Assembly (NCBI GenBank): GCA_017624955.1
Contig: JAGAMA010000024.1
Coordinates: forward strand, 62,001 to 126,000
Source: Alistipes sp.
GTDB taxonomy: Bacteria > Bacteroidota > Bacteroidia > Bacteroidales > Rikenellaceae
Direction: 5' to 3'
DNA length: 64,000 nt
Below are positions 60,217 through 64,000 of this stretch, in pieces. The position numbers and the translations under genes are program-made. Each line of letters begins with the position of its first letter. The first letter of the stretch is position 1. Under the pieces are notes generated by a model. That model saw only the letters and a program-made list of their open reading frames with translations, ran no database searches and had not been told where the DNA came from.

Positions 60217-62589
60217 TTACTCGGCCAGCGGGTCGAACGTACCCTGACCGCCGTTGTAATCCTCCCAACCAATGGTTTGGAGCAGCGTCGGGTTCTTCGT
60301 CTGCGTGTTCTGGTTCAGACCAAGCAGGTAGTAACGGGGCAGGAAGGTGATCACCATGCCGTCAACCGTCTTATCGGCATTCAGGCCGTCACCACGCTTC
60401 ATCTTAGCCTGCAGGTAGGTGTTGTAGAACGTAGCCAGACGCTCCAGGTCGGCATAGGTGTTCTTATCAGCGTTACCCGGGTTGTTTACCAGGCTGCGGC
60501 TGTTAAGCTCCACTACGAAGCCCGAACGCCACGACTTAAAGTCGTTCCAGGTTGCGCCCTTCGTCCAAGGCTCGATCTCACCCGTCTTTGCATTCAGAGC
60601 ACCATTCTCGAAGACATACTTGGCAATCGGGTCGGGCATTTCATCCCACTTACCGGCCGTCCAAGTCTTGCCACCGACACCGTCTTTGATGGTCGGCTTC
60701 ACCTGCCACTCGATGTTCTCACGACGCTCGCCGTTGAAAGGCTTGTAACCGATGAACTCGCAGGTGTTACCACCCCAGCCCGAGAGGGTCCACGTTGCGG
60801 GAGCACCCTGAATCTGCGAGAAGGCAGCACCACCGTCGAAGAGGAGCCAGCGACGCATATCGTCGAAACGCTTACCCTCGAAAGCGAGCTCAATCTGACG
60901 CTCGTAGAGGATCTGAGCCAAGCAGGTACCATAGTCGGTCGAAGCGGCCTCCGTCAGACCATAGTTCTCATACTCATAACCGGCCTCGGTGCAGCTCTCC
61001 TGATAACCAGCACGCTGGCGGATCTGCTTCAGGTAATCAACGGCCTCCGTCAGCTGACCGGCACCGGCAGCTACCTCGGCCATATTGAGCAGCACCTCGG
61101 CATAACGGATCTCCATGTACGACTGGTACGAGTAGCGGAAGCCCTGACCACCATTTGCCAGGTCGATGTAATCATACATCGGCTTGTCACCCGTCGAACG
61201 CTTTGTCAGGTAGAGACCGCGCGCCTTGTCCAGCAGGTTATCGGCACCGTAGGTAGCCGACGAGGTGTGGTCACCAACCAATGCGGGATCGAGGTACCAT
61301 ACATAGTTCCACAGCTCGTACTTACCGCCCTCGTAGGGGTTGTTGGTCGTCTCCGACATAGCCGAACCATTGTGTACCCACTGAATACCCGGGAAACCGA
61401 ACGTACGGTAGAAACGAGCATCGCGATGCAGGAAGGGAACCGTCTCGTCGAAGGAAACATTCGACTTCTTCAGCTTCGTATAATGGTAAGCACCGGCTGC
61501 GTTCACACCACCGTCACGCATCGGGAAGAGCTGCATAATCGTGGCCGACGGAGTGATACCGCCACCACCGAGCGCGTTCGAAGGACGAATCTTCTGCTCC
61601 CAGGGGTTGTTACGCGAATAGTCGGGAATACCACCCTCCTTCACATTGTTGAAACGAGCGATGAAGAGGCCCTCGGTATCCTCCTCGCCCATCAGGTTGA
61701 ACATATTGGCCCAATCCTTCAGCGTGTTACCCTTACCCTCGGGCTTGTAAAGACCATAACCGGCAGCGTTGATCTTCTCCAGATCGGCCTTCATCTCCGT
61801 ATAGCAAGCCTGGATACGAGCCGAGTCACCCGATCGGTTGAACAGCGGCGAGCACCACCAAGCCATTACACGGTTCTTCAGTGCCAACGCCGTAGCCATC
61901 GAGGCGCGAGCGTAGTTGCTGCCCGAACGCCACTGACCGGCACCCGTAGCGGGTTCCAGCATCGTGGCAGCCGTGTTCAGATCATTGATAATGAACTCGT
62001 AAACCTCCTTGGCGGTCGAACGCGGCGTTACCGACTCAGCCGTGATGGGAGGACAATCGGTAATGATGGGCACACCACCATACCACTTCCACAAGAGGAA
62101 ATAACGCCATGCACGCAGGAAGTAGAGCTGACCGACCAACTCATCCTTCTCCTCGCGCGACAAGGTACCACCCTCGATACCGATGATGGCATCGTTGATG
62201 TTACGGATCAGACCCCATACGTTATTACGCACGTTCAAAGCATCGGCACCCTGGAAATAGTCGGGCTGCTCCTTGATACCCGAAACGGTGTTGAGCTCCT
62301 CCAGCGGATTTACGAATACACCAAAGCCGGCATACTCCTCCGTACACTTCGACAGATCGTCCTGGCCACCCGTCGAGGGATACTGCCAGTTCGGACCACC
62401 ACCCGGGTTGGGAAGACACAGCGCGTAGCAGTCGCTCAGACGCCCCAGACAGCCGACATAGTTGTTATAGATCGCGGGATCGGCCTGATCGTAGTTGATC
62501 TTCTCCTGCAGGAACTCGTCGCTGCACGACGTGAGGCCTGCAAATGCCAGCAAGGCAAAGCCGATCAATTTAATATTCAAGTTTTTCAT
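60217..62589 (-). CDS. SusD/RagB family lipoprotein (second pair)
   Basis: A 790-residue lipoprotein (LTSC, cysteine 22) with SusD features such as RNINDAIIGIEGG, VGQLYFLRAWRYFLLWKWYGGVPII and EIRYAEVLLNMAEVAAGAGQLTEAVDYL. It is clearly longer than typical SusD proteins and unlike the first copy. It ends the operon with the SusC gene 12 bases upstream. Ligand unknown. Confidence 0.94.
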   Translation of the reverse strand: MKNLNIKLIGFALLAFAGLTSCSDEFLQEKINYDQADPAIYNNYVGCLGRLSDCYALCLPNPGGGPNWQYPSTGGQDDLSKCTEEYAGFGVFVNPLEELNTVSGIKEQPDYFQGADALNVRNNVWGLIRNINDAIIGIEGGTLSREEKDELVGQLYFLRAWRYFLLWKWYGGVPIITDCPPITAESVTPRSTAKEVYEFIINDLNTAATMLEPATGAGQWRSGSNYARASMATALALKNRVMAWWCSPLFNRSGDSARIQACYTEMKADLEKINAAGYGLYKPEGKGNTLKDWANMFNLMGEEDTEGLFIARFNNVKEGGIPDYSRNNPWEQKIRPSNALGGGGITPSATIMQLFPMRDGGVNAAGAYHYTKLKKSNVSFDETVPFLHRDARFYRTFGFPGIQWVHNGSAMSETTNNPYEGGKYELWNYVWYLDPALVGDHTSSATYGADNLLDKARGLYLTKRSTGDKPMYDYIDLANGGQGFRYSYQSYMEIRYAEVLLNMAEVAAGAGQLTEAVDYLKQIRQRAGYQESCTEAGYEYENYGLTEAASTDYGTCLAQILYERQIELAFEGKRFDDMRRWLLFDGGAAFSQIQGAPATWTLSGWGGNTCEFIGYKPFNGERRENIEWQVKPTIKDGVGGKTWTAGKWDEMPDPIAKYVFENGALNAKTGEIEPWTKGATWNDFKSWRSGFVVELNSRSLVNNPGNADKNTYADLERLATFYNTYLQAKMKRGDGLNADKTVDGMVITFLPRYYLLGLNQNTQTKNPTLLQTIGWEDYNGGQGTFDPLAE

Positions 62590-62601
62590 TATCGTGTGCT
62601 A

Positions 62602-64000
62602 TTAGAAAGTTACATTAAGACCAATCGTGAACTTGCGCAGCGTGGGGTACGAACCATACGAACCCGACATCGGATCCATGAACTTCTCCGGATAGGGGTT
62701 GTAGAAGTCGCAAATGTTCTGACCCGTTACGTTTACGCGAACGGCCGAGATACCAATCGGCTTGAGCCACTTCTTCGGGAGCGAGTAGGCCAGCGTCAGA
62801 CGGTTCAGACGAACGCGCGTGCCGCTGATGCGCCAGAACGACGACGTTACGGCGTTCACGCTCGAGTAAGCCAGGTTCGGGTAGTGACCCTCACGGTTCT
62901 GCTCTACAACCACGTTACCCTCTGCATCGGCGATGTCCTGGTATACGAACATGTTGTCGGGATTCCAGAACGAAGGCATGTTGGTAAACTCAAGCGATGC
63001 GGTGGGCTTAATGGCCATCGAAGGAACGAACGAATAGCCACCCCACGAAGCCGAGATCTGAGCCGTCAGCGAGAGGCCCTTCCACTCAGCGTTCAGGTTA
63101 GCCGTTACGCCGTAGGGGTTCGAGCGATTCGACAGGCGTACCTGGTCGTCATCGCCATCCACCTTGCCGTCGGGCTGCTCAACATAAGCACCCGTAGCCG
63201 AGTCATAACCACGCACATCCTTGTAGATCAGCATACCCGGGCGTACATCCTCCTTCGGCATATCCATATACGAGGTGAGGTTGTGCTGCTCGAAGTACTC
63301 CTCGATCTCCTGGAACGAGCGGAACATACCTACGCACTGCATACCCCAGGTACCGATGTCGGTGCGGCTGCCCTTCGTGATCTGACGATATACGGCATCC
63401 GTCTCCCAATCCATCAGGAGCACCTTGTTGTCCGAGTAACCCGTGTTGATACCGATGCGGTACTTGAAGTCCTTGCCGATATTGTCACGCCACGTTGCCG
63501 AGAACTCGATACCCCAGTTGTCCATCTCGGCCATGTTCTGATAAGCCGACTGGTTACCAACCGTACCGGGAATCGAAGCGCGGTAGGGCATGAGCATCTC
63601 ACGATCCCACTGCTTGTAACCCTCGATCACGAAACCTAAGCGGTTGTTCAGTACGTTCCAATCCAAACCGATGTTCATCTTGTACGACTTATCCCAGTGA
63701 GCATCGGGGTTTACACCCGTATTGTTCTTGTTCATAGCCAGACGCGAACCGGCCGAACCATCGGCTGCCTCACCGAAGATGGCACCCTTATCCTTATCCA
63801 TACCGTAGAAACGCTGCCACTGCCAAGCCGTCGTATTATCACGACCCGTCAGACCGAACGAAGCACGAATCTTCAGGAAATCAACCCAATTTACATTGTC
63901 AGCGAACCAGTTCTCCTGCGAGATCACCCAACCTGCCGAAATCGAGGGGAAGTAACCCCAGTAGTTGTCGGGCGAGAACTTGGTCGAAGCATCCGAACGA
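62602..64000 (-). CDS. SusC/RagA family receptor, C-terminal part (5' end outside window)
   Basis: The C-terminal 465 residues of a SusC-type TonB-dependent receptor: barrel strands such as DASTKFSPDNYWGYFPSISAGW, LRKFTIGLNVTF at the end with a terminal F. The frame is open to the window edge, so the plug and signal peptide lie outside. It pairs with the SusD gene 12 bases downstream. Confidence 0.93.
   Translation of the reverse strand, partial: RSDASTKFSPDNYWGYFPSISAGWVISQENWFADNVNWVDFLKIRASFGLTGRDNTTAWQWQRFYGMDKDKGAIFGEAADGSAGSRLAMNKNNTGVNPDAHWDKSYKMNIGLDWNVLNNRLGFVIEGYKQWDREMLMPYRASIPGTVGNQSAYQNMAEMDNWGIEFSATWRDNIGKDFKYRIGINTGYSDNKVLLMDWETDAVYRQITKGSRTDIGTWGMQCVGMFRSFQEIEEYFEQHNLTSYMDMPKEDVRPGMLIYKDVRGYDSATGAYVEQPDGKVDGDDDQVRLSNRSNPYGVTANLNAEWKGLSLTAQISASWGGYSFVPSMAIKPTASLEFTNMPSFWNPDNMFVYQDIADAEGNVVVEQNREGHYPNLAYSSVNAVTSSFWRISGTRVRLNRLTLAYSLPKKWLKPIGISAVRVNVTGQNICDFYNPYPEKFMDPMSGSYGSYPTLRKFTIGLNVTF

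Noticed and set aside
60097..63639. 1,180-codon open frame on the plus strand across the second susD/susC
   Set aside because: Same effect of codon bias; it lies opposite two recognisable genes.

Overview
The window looks like chromosomal DNA from a gut-type member of the Bacteroidales. Signs of this are two SusC/SusD outer-membrane glycan-uptake pairs, a hybrid two-component regulator of the Bacteroides type, many lipoproteins with a signal-peptide cysteine, and promoters of the TTTG-N19..22-TAnnTTTG kind. The base composition is GC-rich for the order, with strong preference for GCC, CGC, CTG and TCG codons. This fits an Alistipes-like (Rikenellaceae) genome better than Bacteroides or Prevotella, but the genus is an inference.

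Layout. 1-3.8 kb: end of tgt, an LptG/YjgP permease, a PASTA protein and rluD. 3.8-19.3 kb: a carbohydrate locus with a GH28 polygalacturonase-like lipoprotein, a YgiQ radical SAM protein, a SusC/SusD pair, a barrel-less TonB-plug protein, a hybrid two-component regulator broken by one frameshift in a C run, and a GH29 fucosidase lipoprotein. 19.6-23.2 kb: a glycosyltransferase, an ECF sigma factor, rsmG and an iron alcohol dehydrogenase. 23.3-31.5 kb, minus strand: a compact phage-derived cassette (two probable tail-type proteins, a small unknown, ClpP-like protease, probable capsid, portal, connector-like protein, holin, lysis-type protein) with no terminase, integrase or tape measure. 32-43.8 kb: corA, a second barrel-less plug protein, a flippase, holB, folK, several envelope proteins, rbfA, an FtsX-type permease and small lipoproteins. 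43.8-48.7 kb, minus strand: an ABC sugar importer operon with a DUF2291 protein and an SGNH hydrolase. 49-54.4 kb: dnaX, tyrS, folB and a sodium symporter. 54.4-58.4 kb: a hypothetical protein, CstA, tRNA-Thr, a reverse rubrerythrin and a thioredoxin-like lipoprotein. 58.6-64 kb: a GadC-like antiporter, then a second SusD and the C-terminal part of its SusC.

The genes near 3.8-19.3 kb together suggest a polysaccharide utilisation locus acting on a fucose-containing or pectin-like glycan. Its regulator appears broken in this sequence. The rest is a mix of core genes (translation, replication, folate, envelope) and transporters.

The most striking observations are: a run of ten A residues inside dnaX, with immediate stops in both other frames, which looks like a slippage site making a short gamma-type product; a 127-bp palindrome and triplicated promoter-like repeats in front of dnaX; two paralogous TonB-plug proteins without a barrel; the terminase-less capsid cassette, with DnaA-box-like repeats upstream of it; and several genes whose -7 element sits only 4-8 bases before the start codon.
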